Source: Janthinobacterium sp. 344 (GTDB lineage Bacteria > Pseudomonadota > Gammaproteobacteria > Burkholderiales > Burkholderiaceae_D). Taken from it: DNA of 64,000 nucleotides. Each line of letters starts with the position of its first letter. The first letter of the stretch is position 1. This document shows, one piece after another, positions 18,941-27,851 of this stretch. The notes beneath the pieces were generated by a model. That model was not told the origin of the DNA. It worked only from the letters and a program-made list of their open reading frames with translations, and made no database searches. The position numbers and the translations under genes are program-made. The stretch is taken from positions 859,084-923,083 of the forward strand of contig NZ_FOKL01000001.1 in NCBI RefSeq assembly GCF_900112025.1, given 5' to 3'.

Positions 18941-19362
18941 CCGCCCTCCCGGGCCACCAGGCCCACTTTCAAATAACCGGCCTGGCGCAGGGCATCCATC
19001 ACGCCCAGCACGTCTTCATACGCGGCCTGCTTGTCGGCCTGGAAAAACAGGGTGCGCTGGCGGTCGCCGCTCGTCTGCGCGTCGAGCAGGCGGCCCAGCT
19101 GCCCACGCGCCACGGGAGACTCTCCCAGGTACAGGCTGTGGTCGGCTTTCAGGGAGACGAACAGGGGCTTCTCGGGACGCGGCTCGGGCTTGGCCGTGGC
19201 GGCCGGCAAGTCGATTTTCAGGTCGACGGTGGCCAGCGGCGAGACCACCATGAAGATGATCAACAGCACCAGCATCACGTCGATGAAGGGCGTGACATTG
19301 ATCTCGCTCAATTCCGGCATGTCGGCCGTGTCATCGTCCTGCGATGGAAAAAGGCTGGCCAT
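18937..19362 (-). CDS. exbD: biopolymer transporter ExbD
   Basis: 141 residues: short cytoplasmic N-terminus, MPELSEINVTPFIDVMLVLLIIFMV with the essential membrane aspartate (ID in PFIDVML), then a periplasmic domain ending GYLKVGLVAREGG. It forms the proton-conducting stator with ExbB. Three bases separate it from the exbB stop and it overlaps tonB, a tight operon. Confidence 0.94.
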   Translation of the reverse strand: MASLFPSQDDDTADMPELSEINVTPFIDVMLVLLIIFMVVSPLATVDLKIDLPAATAKPEPRPEKPLFVSLKADHSLYLGESPVARGQLGRLLDAQTSGDRQRTLFFQADKQAAYEDVLGVMDALRQAGYLKVGLVAREGG

Positions 19363-19365
19363 GGC

Positions 19366-20118
19366 TCAGGCCTGCTTGCGCGTGTCGAGGTCGCGGCTGA
19401 GCATCAGCAGCACCTGCGCCGAGGCGGCGCGCAGCTGCGCCTTGACCTGGTTGATGCCACGGTTCAAGACGTTATAGATGACGACGGCGGGAATCGCCGC
19501 CACCAGCCCCAGCGCTGTCGCCAGCAAGGCTTCCGCGATACCGGGCGCCACGGTCGCCAGGTTCGTGCTCTGGCTGGCGGCAATGCCGATGAAACTGTTC
19601 ATGATGCCCCACACGGTGCCGAACAGGCCGACGAACGGTGCCACGGCGCCGATGCTGGCCAGCAAGCCGATGCCTTGCGTCATGCCGCGGACCTGCTGCG
19701 CGATCAACTGTTCCTGGCGGAAACCAGCCCGCTCCTTCAGGGCCGCCGCCGGCGCGCCGGGAGGCGACAGATGCACTTCCTGCTGCACATCATCGAGCAA
19801 CCGTCGCGCCAGCACAGACGCCCCGCTCTTTACTGCCGCGTCGGGCAGGGAGGTGGCCGTCTTCAGCACGGCGACGGCCTGCGCCGCCTCGCGCCGCGCT
19901 TGCAACAGGCTGGCGCCCTTCACCAGCAAGACCACCCAGGTGGCCAGCGCGGCGATCAATAAACCGGCGAGGACGCTTTTGACGACCTGGTCGGCGGCGA
20001 AAAACATGCCCAGCGGCGACATGTCATGCGGCAATGCGGACGCTTGCGCGCTGGCATGCAAGAGGGAAAACAAGGCGCCGCCAGCGGAGGCTTTGACATA
20101 CAACAAGGGGGTAGGCAT
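19366..20118 (-). CDS. exbB: ExbB/TolQ/MotA family proton channel protein ExbB
   Basis: About 250 residues with three membrane segments (near 45-67, 155-175 and 195-220 in this numbering). The GLLASIGAVAPFVGLFGTVWGIMNSF and GIAEALLATALGLVAAIPAVVIYN segments are the MotA/ExbB signature. The start is uncertain: ATG 20118 (MPTPLLYVK) has only GAAG upstream, while the frame also opens at 20154. It partners ExbD and TonB in the haem operon. Confidence 0.92.
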   Translation of the reverse strand: MPTPLLYVKASAGGALFSLLHASAQASALPHDMSPLGMFFAADQVVKSVLAGLLIAALATWVVLLVKGASLLQARREAAQAVAVLKTATSLPDAAVKSGASVLARRLLDDVQQEVHLSPPGAPAAALKERAGFRQEQLIAQQVRGMTQGIGLLASIGAVAPFVGLFGTVWGIMNSFIGIAASQSTNLATVAPGIAEALLATALGLVAAIPAVVIYNVLNRGINQVKAQLRAASAQVLLMLSRDLDTRKQA

Positions 20119-20261
20119 GGGAGCTTCTACAGTCAACAGGCATGGCTGCGCCAACGGCGCGCACGCGCATGCAAAAAAAAATCGGACGAACTACCTGGCT
20201 GCCGTGGAGAAGCTTGCTGGGGGAGAATGCCGGGCAGAACGCCCGGCGGAGTTGCAACGGT

Positions 20262-21182
20262 TTACTTGGCGCTGGCGATGGCCGACGCCGCCACCGGCGT
20301 GTACCAGACGAAATCGGCCTGCTGCGCCAGCACCGTGGCGCCCTGCTGCGCCAATACCAGCACCAGCGGTGCGGGACCGCCCGTCAAGTCCTGCACGTGC
20401 AGCGGCACGCCCAGGTCCTTGTGCGCATGGTAGGCGCCGGCGATCAGCAGGGCCGGCGCGGGCGCGGCCATCAGGCGCTCGGCCATGCGGCGGTCGCGCT
20501 GCTGCTGCACCGACAGCATGGCGTCCAGGCGCGGCGCGTCGATCTGGTTATCGTGCATGACGCGGATGATGTCCTTCAATTTTTCATGCACCTTGCCATC
20601 GTTGGCCAGGTTGGAATGTTTGCCCTGCACGGCAGGCTTGTCGATGAACAGTTGCTTGATCTCGCTGCGGTCCAGGTTGGCCGACCAGACCGGGTATGGC
20701 GCGCGCATCACGGTCATCACCAGGTCGCCATATTGCGCCCACTTCCAGCTGGGCTGCCACGCCAGCAGCTCGGCCACGTGCTCGGGGCGCACCACGGGGT
20801 CCGTCTGCAACCACGGCTTGACCTTGTCGACCTTGGCTTGCTGGTCCGGGTTCAGCATTTCCAGCAGCACGCTGCCTTGCGGACGCTGGCCCTGCAATTG
20901 CTGCAGCAGCCATTGCTCGATCTGGTGATGGCTGAGCTGATCATGCTGCTCGCCCACGATGACACGCGGGGCGGCGGCCAGCTGGGCCAGCAATTGTTCG
21001 GCCGTCACGCGCTGGCCGCTGCGCAGGTCGACGATCTCGCCCAGCTGGCGCACATCCTGCGCAGCGGCAGGCGCGGCCGTCGTGGCGGCAGGCGTGCCGG
21101 TGGCTGGCGCGACGCTGCTGCAAGCGCTCAGCGCCAGCACGCAGGCGGGCAGGACAGTGGTGAGGGACAGGGGGAATTTCAT
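20262..21182 (-). CDS. ChaN-like haem-binding lipoprotein (DUF399)
   Basis: 306 residues. The N-terminus MKFPLSLTTVLPACVLALSAC is a lipoprotein signal with the lipobox cysteine, followed by an Ala/Thr/Pro linker. The body is the ChaN domain: VIVGEQHDQLSHHQIEQWLL, VLLEMLNPDQQ, LIAGAYHAHKDLGVPLHV. ChaN-type proteins bind haem dimers and are found in iron-repressed outer-membrane uptake loci. I start at ATG 21182, 8 bases after AAAGG; ATG 21188 and TTG 21203 are upstream alternatives. First gene of the haem operon, 60 bases downstream of a Fur box. Confidence 0.88.
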   Translation of the reverse strand: MKFPLSLTTVLPACVLALSACSSVAPATGTPAATTAAPAAAQDVRQLGEIVDLRSGQRVTAEQLLAQLAAAPRVIVGEQHDQLSHHQIEQWLLQQLQGQRPQGSVLLEMLNPDQQAKVDKVKPWLQTDPVVRPEHVAELLAWQPSWKWAQYGDLVMTVMRAPYPVWSANLDRSEIKQLFIDKPAVQGKHSNLANDGKVHEKLKDIIRVMHDNQIDAPRLDAMLSVQQQRDRRMAERLMAAPAPALLIAGAYHAHKDLGVPLHVQDLTGGPAPLVLVLAQQGATVLAQQADFVWYTPVAASAIASAK

Positions 21183-21244
21183 GGGCATGGCCTTTCGGGT
21201 CAAAGCACGGATTGTTGCAAAATAACTCAGCCGGGCATTTTAAT

Positions 21245-21263
21245 GGAAATGATTCTCATTTAC
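21245..21263 (-). promoter_or_regulatory. Fur box upstream of the haem operon
   Basis: GGAAATGATTCTCATTTAC matches the 19-bp Fur consensus at 13 of 19 positions and keeps the ATGAT-nnn-TCATT core. It lies 63-81 bases before the ChaN start, overlapping the likely promoter, and about 115 bases before the divergent FAD-oxidase gene, which it might also affect. Confidence 0.8.
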
Positions 21264-21377
21264 AACCAAGACACGTCACGGTGGAAAGATTTTTTTTACA
21301 ACTGGCAAAAAATCAACCTTGGCGCCACCGGTGAATTCGCCGGGCGCGGAGTAGAATAAAAAAAACGGAGGACTCGC

Positions 21378-22787
21378 GTGAATCAAACTGACCAGTTGGC
21401 GGTACTGAAAAAACCGCTGCCCGCATCCCTTGCTGCCGTACTTTCCCTGATCTTTGCCGACCGCTTTTCCATGACGCAAGCCATGCGCGCCCACCATGGC
21501 CGCGACGAGTCGAGCTACCCTCCCATGCTGCCCGATGCCGTCATCTTCGCCCATTCCACCGAGGAAGTGGCGGCCGCCGTCAAGCTGTGCAGCGCGCACG
21601 ACGTGCCCGTCATCGCCTATGGCAGCGGCACTTCGCTCGAAGGCCACGTGCTGGCCCTGCATGGCGGCGTGACGATTGATCTGTCGCAAATGCATCAAAT
21701 GATAGCCGTGCATGCTGAAGACTTGACGGCCACCGTGCAGGCGGGCGTGACGCGCAAGCAGCTGAACGAGGAAATCCGCGACACGGGCCTGTTCTTCCCC
21801 ATCGACCCCGGTGCCAATGCGTCGCTGGGCGGCATGGCGGCCACGCGCGCCTCGGGCACGAATGCCGTGCGCTACGGCACCATGCGCGAAAACGTGCTGG
21901 CCCTGACGGTAGTGACGGCCGACGGACGCATCATCAAGACGGGGACCAGGGCGAAAAAATCCTCGGCCGGCTACGACCTGACGCGGCTGTTCGTCGGCAG
22001 CGAAGGAACCCTGGGCATCATCACGGAGGTGACGGTGAAGTTGTACCCGCTGCCGGAAGCGATCTCGGCGGCCGTGTGTTCGTTTCCCGGCACGGGCGAG
22101 GCTGTCAATGCCGTGATCCAGACCATCCAGATGGGTATTCCTGTGGCGCGGGTCGAATTTCTCGATGAGAACGGCGTGAAAGCCATCAACGCCTATGACA
22201 AGATGGCCTTGCCAGAAAAGCCGCTGCTGCTGTTTGAATTCCACGGCACGCCGGCCAGCGTGGCTGAGCAGGCGCAGCTGGTGCAAGCCATCACGGCGGA
22301 GCACGGCGCCAGCGATTTCGCATGGGCCAGCCGTCCCGAAGAGCGCTCGCGCCTATGGGCCGCGCGCCACAACGCGTATTTCGCCCTGCTGCAGATGCGG
22401 CCCGGCAGCCGCGCCATTTCCACCGATTGCTGCGTGCCGATTTCGCGCCTGGCCGAATGCATCCTCGCCACCAAGGCCGATTGCGAGGCGCAGGGCCTGG
22501 TCTATGCCATCATCGGCCACGTCGGCGACGGCAATTTCCACGTGCAGATGCTGGTCGACCCCGACGATCCGGCCGACATCGCCCGCGCGGAAAAGGTCAA
22601 CAGCGACATGGTCACGCGCGCCATCGGCATGGACGGCACCTGCACGGGAGAACATGGCGTGGGCATGCACAAGATGGCCTTCCTGGTGGAAGAGCATGGC
22701 GAGGGCGCCATCGACACCATGCGCGCCGTCAAACATGCGCTCGATCCGAAGAACATCATGAATCCGGGGAAGATCGTGCGCTGGTAA
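21378..22787 (+). CDS. FAD-linked oxidase, D-lactate dehydrogenase (cytochrome)/GlcD family
   Basis: 469 residues. The FAD-binding 4 domain shows PVIAYGSGTSLEGH and the GANASLGGMAATRASGTNAVRYGTMRENV segment, and the C-terminal FAD-oxidase domain has GHVGDGNFH and the terminal GTCTGEHGVGMHK motif with metal-binding His. It matches cytochrome-linked D-lactate dehydrogenases and glycolate oxidase GlcD. No GlcE/GlcF genes adjoin, favouring D-lactate or another 2-hydroxyacid. GTG start at 21378 with CGGAGGA upstream. Probably peripheral to the inner membrane. Confidence 0.9.
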   Translation: MNQTDQLAVLKKPLPASLAAVLSLIFADRFSMTQAMRAHHGRDESSYPPMLPDAVIFAHSTEEVAAAVKLCSAHDVPVIAYGSGTSLEGHVLALHGGVTIDLSQMHQMIAVHAEDLTATVQAGVTRKQLNEEIRDTGLFFPIDPGANASLGGMAATRASGTNAVRYGTMRENVLALTVVTADGRIIKTGTRAKKSSAGYDLTRLFVGSEGTLGIITEVTVKLYPLPEAISAAVCSFPGTGEAVNAVIQTIQMGIPVARVEFLDENGVKAINAYDKMALPEKPLLLFEFHGTPASVAEQAQLVQAITAEHGASDFAWASRPEERSRLWAARHNAYFALLQMRPGSRAISTDCCVPISRLAECILATKADCEAQGLVYAIIGHVGDGNFHVQMLVDPDDPADIARAEKVNSDMVTRAIGMDGTCTGEHGVGMHKMAFLVEEHGEGAIDTMRAVKHALDPKNIMNPGKIVRW

Positions 22788-23270
22788 TCAGGCCGTCAAT
22801 TCCATGCGCATCGGCACGAAGGCGATGCCGCCCGTCTCCACTTTCGGCCCCGTGGCGACAAAGCCCAGGCTTTGGTACAGGGGCAAGGCGTAGGCCGAGG
22901 AGTTGACGGTAAAGGCCGTCACGCCGCCCCTGGCCAGCGCCGCATCGCGCGCTGCCTGCCACAGACGGCGCGCCATGCCGCGCCGGTGCAGGGCGCGCGG
23001 CACGAACATGTGGAACAGATGCGTGTTGTCGCGCATGGCCACCACGCCGGCCAGTTCGCCGTCGATATGCGCCAGCTGGTAGGCATAATTGGGCAGCGAC
23101 AGATAGCCTTCGATGGCCGGCTGGCGGCAGTTCTCGATGAACTTTTCTGCCCCCGCGCCGTCCGGGTGCAAGGTTAAAAAAGGCATCAGGTCGTCGATCA
23201 GGGCGACGATGGCGGGCGCGTCGGCGACCAGGGCGGGACGCAGTGTGATGGTGGGCAAGGGTTGATTCAT
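22788..23270 (-). CDS. GNAT family N-acetyltransferase
   Basis: 160 residues with a GNAT fold: an N-terminal ALVADAPAIVALIDDL helix, GELAGVVAMR, the acetyl-CoA site MFVPRALHRRGMARRLWQAA (R/QxxGxG/A-like), and YQSLGF near the C-terminus. The substrate is unknown. It is convergent with the FAD-oxidase gene, with the two stop codons abutting. Confidence 0.88.
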   Translation of the reverse strand: MNQPLPTITLRPALVADAPAIVALIDDLMPFLTLHPDGAGAEKFIENCRQPAIEGYLSLPNYAYQLAHIDGELAGVVAMRDNTHLFHMFVPRALHRRGMARRLWQAARDAALARGGVTAFTVNSSAYALPLYQSLGFVATGPKVETGGIAFVPMRMELTA

Positions 23271-23328
23271 CCAGTAATTTTGCCATATTCCGCCACTGCC
23301 CGGCGATTCAGCGCTTCAATTCAGCAGA

Positions 23329-24495
23329 TCAATTTACCCAAAACAATTTACGCAGCATGGCCATGCCTGTGGGCGCATGGTCCATGCCTCTCTGCACTGG
23401 TCCTGACAGGTAGCGCAGCAAGGGTGACACGGGGTGGCCTGCCGTGATGGGCTGACAGCCGGCCAGCCTGACCGGTCCGGTTTTCGGCACCAGCACTTCG
23501 TTGCGCTGACGGTGAAACAGGCTGGCAACATTCAAGCCTTGCTTGTCCGCGCACATGCTGCTGAAGAGCGATTCGAACAGGCTGGCATTGGCAGGTGCGG
23601 CCAATAACTGTTTGCCTTCCAGCACCGGCAGAATATGCCCGAGCAGCGTTTCCCAGGCACGGAAGTCCCGTTCGCTCAAGGTTTCGGGGAAAACACTGCT
23701 GCGTTGGCCCGGATGGGCAATCCACTCTTCCTCGTCATCCGTTTCCGCCAGTACCAGTTGGCGCAGCTTCTCGCTGCTGTTAACACCCGCCAGCAGCAAG
23801 CCATGGGCGCGCCGCAGCGCGGCTGGATCGCGCACACGCAAGGCTGGCGTGCCGGGCCCGTTGTCGAATGCGGCACTCAGCTCGGCGGAGGCCTCCAGAA
23901 AATAATGATAGCCGAGCAGCCACTGCACATCGCTCTGGTCGACACGAAAGCGCGCTTCCAGCTGGTAATGCCGCTGGTAATATTGCTGCGTTCGGCTGTC
24001 CGCCACGCTGTCTTCCTCGTCTGGCGTGCCGATCACCGGCCGCTTGGGAATGGCAAACATATATTGCTCTTCCGGCGTCAGCGTACCGTCGCCATTCAAG
24101 TCGCTGCCCCAGGTGGCGGGCACCAGCAGCAAGCCATCGTCCTTGCTACGCAACACAATTTTCTCCAGCACGCGCCGCGTCGTCCGCAATTCATCGCGCA
24201 AGGCGGCAAAGGCGACGCGCAAGCCTTCCTGATCCAACTGCTGCAGCGATAATTGTCCTTGCTGCTGCGGCGGATAATGGTCGGCCAGGCGCAGCAATCG
24301 TTTAGCGGTGGCAATGTCGCGGCAGAGTACCCAGGCTTGCTGTGCCTGTGGCGTCGCGACCGGCTGCGCTTGCAAGTTGCCGGCGCAGCTGTGCGCCATG
24401 CCTGCCGCGCTGGTGAAATCGGGCGCGGCGGCAAGCGCCATATTGCAAGAAAGGCAGATCAGGACAAGGTGGCAGTAGCGGAAAACGGCGTGCAT
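23329..24495 (-). CDS. unknown secreted protein with one EF-hand-like loop
   Basis: 388 residues with a signal peptide (about 1-23, ending CNMALAAAP). A calcium-loop-like DLNGDGTLTPEE lies near residue 133. The rest is Leu/Gln-rich and alpha-helical with no family I recognise; three or more cysteines after the signal (SCAG, VLCRD, MCAD, GCQP) could form disulphides in the periplasm. It is preceded by a 112-base spacer from the dnaE2 stop. Base composition is slightly lower in GC than the neighbours. Confidence 0.7.
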   Translation of the reverse strand: MHAVFRYCHLVLICLSCNMALAAAPDFTSAAGMAHSCAGNLQAQPVATPQAQQAWVLCRDIATAKRLLRLADHYPPQQQGQLSLQQLDQEGLRVAFAALRDELRTTRRVLEKIVLRSKDDGLLLVPATWGSDLNGDGTLTPEEQYMFAIPKRPVIGTPDEEDSVADSRTQQYYQRHYQLEARFRVDQSDVQWLLGYHYFLEASAELSAAFDNGPGTPALRVRDPAALRRAHGLLLAGVNSSEKLRQLVLAETDDEEEWIAHPGQRSSVFPETLSERDFRAWETLLGHILPVLEGKQLLAAPANASLFESLFSSMCADKQGLNVASLFHRQRNEVLVPKTGPVRLAGCQPITAGHPVSPLLRYLSGPVQRGMDHAPTGMAMLRKLFWVN

Positions 24496-24607
24496 GCACG
24501 GCTCCTGGAAGTGGATGGATGGGTGACTTCAGCTTAATCACCCGCTTGCAGTGAGCCTTAACAAAATGCAAGCTTGTATCTATTCAATATCCACGAGCAT
24601 CAAGGTT

Positions 24608-27600
24608 TCAGCAGAAATCGCGGCTGCTGGTGCGCAAGCGTCCCAGCAAATGCGACATGTCGACCAGGCGCCTGGCCACCAGGTTGCGCACGATGCCTTC
24701 CTGCTGCCACACGCCGTACACGCCCAGCAGCGGCGCGCTCAGCACCTCGCGCCGCTGGCTTTCCACGAGGTCGGGCCAGACGATGACATTCACCGTGCCC
24801 GTCTCGTCTTCCAGGGTCATGAAGACGACGCCCTTGGCCGTGCCCGGACGCTGACGCACGGTGACGATGCCGCAGGCGCGCGCCACTTGCCCGTTGGTAT
24901 AGCAGTTCAGCGTGGCAGCGGACAGGAAGCGCTGTGCCAGCAACTGCTTGCGCAGCAGCGCCAGCGGATGGCGGCCCAGGGTCAGCCCTTGGGCGCGGTA
25001 ATCGCTGACGATGCTCTCGCCTTCCGTGGGCGCGGCCAGCACGGGCGCGTCTTCCTCCGGCGGACTGGCGCGCAGCAGGTCCTTGTCCGGCACGGCGCCG
25101 GCCGCCTGCCACAGCGCTGCGCGCCGGTTGCCAGCCAGCGCCTGCAAGGCATTGCCGGCCGCCAACACCTGCAAGTCATGCCGGTCCAGGCCGCCACGCC
25201 GCGCCAGGTCGGCCACGTCCAGAAAGGCGGCGATGGCGCGCGCATCCTCGATGCGCCGGGCCGCCTCGGCGCGCATGCCATACAGGCTGTTCAAGCCCAG
25301 GCGCACGGCCGGCGCCTCCGCCTGCTGCGTTGACGCTTCCAGCGCCGCCTCCCAGCCGCTGACAGCCACGTCGACAGGCAACACCCGCACGCCATGCCGG
25401 CGACCATCCTGCACCAGCTGCGAGGGACTGTAAAAACCCATGGGCTGGCTGTTGAGCAAGGCGCACAGGAAAGCAGCCGGCTCATGGCATTTCAGCCAGG
25501 AACTGGCATAGGTCAGCAGGGCGAAACTGGCCGCGTGCGATTCGGGAAAGCCGTATTCGCCAAAACCTTCGATCTGACTGAAGATGGCCTCCGCGAACTC
25601 CCGGTCATAGCCATTTTTGACCATCGTTTCGACGATGCGTTCCTTGTAATTGTTCATGCCGCCCTTGCGTTTCCAGGCCGCCATGGCACGCCGCAACTGG
25701 TCCGCTTCGCCGGGCGTGAAATCGGCGGCGATGATGGCCACCTGCATCACTTGCTCCTGGAAAATCGGGATGCCCAGGGTGCGCCCCAAGGCCTTTTCCA
25801 GGCCGTTCGGATACACGACAGGCTCTTTCTTCTGGCGCCGCTGCAGATATGGATGCACCATGCCGCCCTGGATGGGGCCGGGCCGCACCAGCGCCACCTC
25901 GATGACCAGGTCATAGAACACACGCGGACGCAGCCGGGGCAGCATGCTCATCTGCGCGCGCGACTCGATCTGGAACACGCCGATGGTGTCGGCCTCGCAC
26001 ATCATGTCGTAGGTGGCGCTATCCTCCGCGGGAATATCCTGCAGGCGGAATTCCTCGCCGCGCCGTGCCCCGACCAGCTCCAGGGCGCGGCGCAGGGCCG
26101 ACAGCATGCCCAGCGCCAGCACGTCGACCTTCATCAGGCCCAGTTCTTCCAGGTCATCCTTGTCCCACTCGATGACGCTGCGCTCGGCCATGCTGGCGTT
26201 TTCGATCGGCACCAGGCGCGACAGCTTGCCTTGCGCGATGACGAAGCCGCCCGGATGCTGCGACAGATGGCGGGGAAAGCCCAGCAACTGCTGCGCCAGG
26301 CTGGCCCACTGCTGCGACAATGCCGCTTCCGGGTCCAGTCCGCATTCGGCCAGGCGGTTCAGCAAATCGTGCTTGCCGTCGAACCAGCGGTGCGCCTTGG
26401 ACACTTTTTCCACGATGGCCAGATCGATCCCCAGCGCCCTCCCGCTGTCGCGCAAGGCGCTTTTCGGCCGGTAGCTGATCACCACGGCCGCCAGCGCGGC
26501 CCGTTCGCGCCCATATTTGCCGTAGATATATTGAATGACCTCTTCGCGCCGCTGGTGCTCGAAATCCACGTCGATATCGGGCGGCTCGTTGCGCTCGCGC
26601 GACATGAAGCGCCCGACCAGCGAGTTGCCGCGCGCCGGGTCCACTTCCGTAATGCCCAGGCAATAGCAGACGGCCGAATTGGCGGCCGAGCCCCTGCCCT
26701 GGCACAGGATGTTGTGCGAACGCGCAAAGCGCACGATGTCATAGACGGTGAGGAAATACGCCTCGTAGGACAGCTCGGCGATCAGTTCCAGCTCCTGCTC
26801 GATCTGCTCCTGCACGTTGGCGGGAATCCCCAACGGAAAACGGATGCGCGCGCCCGCATAGGTTTCCTCGCGCAAATAAGTCGCCGTCGTGTGGCCATGC
26901 GGCACCAGCTCATCGGGATAGTCATAGCGCAGGCTATCGAGCGAGAACTGGCACATACCCGCGATGCGCATGGTTTCCGCCAACGCCTGCGGCGGATACA
27001 CATTGGCCAGGCGCAGCCGCGCGCGCAGATGCTGCTCCGCATTTTGCGCCAGCGCATAGCCGCATTCGCCCACGGCCTTGCCCACGCGGATCGCGCACAG
27101 GGTATCGAGCAAGGGCTTGCGCGAACGCACGTGCATGCACACTTGGCCGACGGCCACCACGGACAAGCCCTGCGCCTGCGCCGCCGCCTGCACGGCGCCG
27201 CGGTGCGCATCGTCCTGCGCCCGCTGCAACAGATTCAAGCCTACCCAGCTGCGCTCGCGGCCAAAGGTGGCCGCCATCCACGCGCCCTGCGCGTGCAGCG
27301 TCCCGGGCTGGGCCGGATAGCTGGGCAGCAAGATCATCAGACAGCCAGGCAAGCCCCGCAAATGGGCAAAGCCCGGCGACGGCGCGGCGAAATCATCGGG
27401 CGTCAGCAGATAGCGTCCCTTGGCCGCCCGCGTGCGCGCCATGGTGATCAGCTCCGACAAGTTGCCGTACCCCTCGAAATCCTGCACCAGCGCCAGCAGG
27501 GACAGGCCCGGGCTGCCATCGGCCTGAGTCAAATGAAAATGCGCGCCGATAATCAGCGGAAAACCGGCCCGCTTGGCCGCCGCGTGGGCGCGCACCACGC

Positions 27601-27754
27601 CCGCCAGCGAGCACTCGTCCGTGATGGCCAGCGCCCGGTAGCCCAGCTGGACGGCGCGCGCCACCAGTTCCTGCGCATGCGAGGCGCCCTGCAAAAAGCT
27701 GAAGTTGGTCAGACAGTACAACTCAGCATACTCGGGTAAAACGGCGCCCCACAT
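24608..27754 (-). CDS. dnaE2: error-prone DNA polymerase DnaE2 (ImuC)
   Basis: 1048 residues. It opens with the PHP domain (YAELYCLTNFSFLQGASH), then the C-family palm with GRGSAANSAVCYCLGITEVDP and PPDIDVDFEH holding the catalytic acidic pair, then HhH and OB domains ending near the C-terminus (GIVTVRQRPGTAKGVVFMTLEDETG). DnaE2 is the catalytic polymerase of the ImuA-ImuB-DnaE2 SOS mutasome. A LexA box lies 13 bases before the start. imuA and imuB are 15 kb away and not adjacent. Start ATG 27754 has TGAGG upstream. Confidence 0.95.
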   Translation of the reverse strand: MWGAVLPEYAELYCLTNFSFLQGASHAQELVARAVQLGYRALAITDECSLAGVVRAHAAAKRAGFPLIIGAHFHLTQADGSPGLSLLALVQDFEGYGNLSELITMARTRAAKGRYLLTPDDFAAPSPGFAHLRGLPGCLMILLPSYPAQPGTLHAQGAWMAATFGRERSWVGLNLLQRAQDDAHRGAVQAAAQAQGLSVVAVGQVCMHVRSRKPLLDTLCAIRVGKAVGECGYALAQNAEQHLRARLRLANVYPPQALAETMRIAGMCQFSLDSLRYDYPDELVPHGHTTATYLREETYAGARIRFPLGIPANVQEQIEQELELIAELSYEAYFLTVYDIVRFARSHNILCQGRGSAANSAVCYCLGITEVDPARGNSLVGRFMSRERNEPPDIDVDFEHQRREEVIQYIYGKYGRERAALAAVVISYRPKSALRDSGRALGIDLAIVEKVSKAHRWFDGKHDLLNRLAECGLDPEAALSQQWASLAQQLLGFPRHLSQHPGGFVIAQGKLSRLVPIENASMAERSVIEWDKDDLEELGLMKVDVLALGMLSALRRALELVGARRGEEFRLQDIPAEDSATYDMMCEADTIGVFQIESRAQMSMLPRLRPRVFYDLVIEVALVRPGPIQGGMVHPYLQRRQKKEPVVYPNGLEKALGRTLGIPIFQEQVMQVAIIAADFTPGEADQLRRAMAAWKRKGGMNNYKERIVETMVKNGYDREFAEAIFSQIEGFGEYGFPESHAASFALLTYASSWLKCHEPAAFLCALLNSQPMGFYSPSQLVQDGRRHGVRVLPVDVAVSGWEAALEASTQQAEAPAVRLGLNSLYGMRAEAARRIEDARAIAAFLDVADLARRGGLDRHDLQVLAAGNALQALAGNRRAALWQAAGAVPDKDLLRASPPEEDAPVLAAPTEGESIVSDYRAQGLTLGRHPLALLRKQLLAQRFLSAATLNCYTNGQVARACGIVTVRQRPGTAKGVVFMTLEDETGTVNVIVWPDLVESQRREVLSAPLLGVYGVWQQEGIVRNLVARRLVDMSHLLGRLRTSSRDFC

Positions 27755-27766
27755 GATCTACCTCAA

Positions 27767-27786
27767 TACTGTATATAAATACAGTA
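27767..27786. promoter_or_regulatory. LexA (SOS) box upstream of dnaE2
   Basis: TACTGTATATAAATACAGTA contains perfect CTGT-N8-ACAG and differs from the E. coli ideal at one position. It is 13 bases before the dnaE2 start codon and could also affect the divergent gene at 27852. Confidence 0.93.
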
Positions 27787-27851
27787 TATTATACTCATCT
27801 GGAATCGGGCTTATCGTTTATGCTCAGGTTTTACCTTGCACATCCACCGCC

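Noticed and set aside
25394..27739. 781-residue open frame antisense to dnaE2
   Set aside because: In GC-rich DNA the frame opposite a coding frame is often open. It has no family motif, is His/Gln/Ala-rich and follows the third-position pattern of the real gene.
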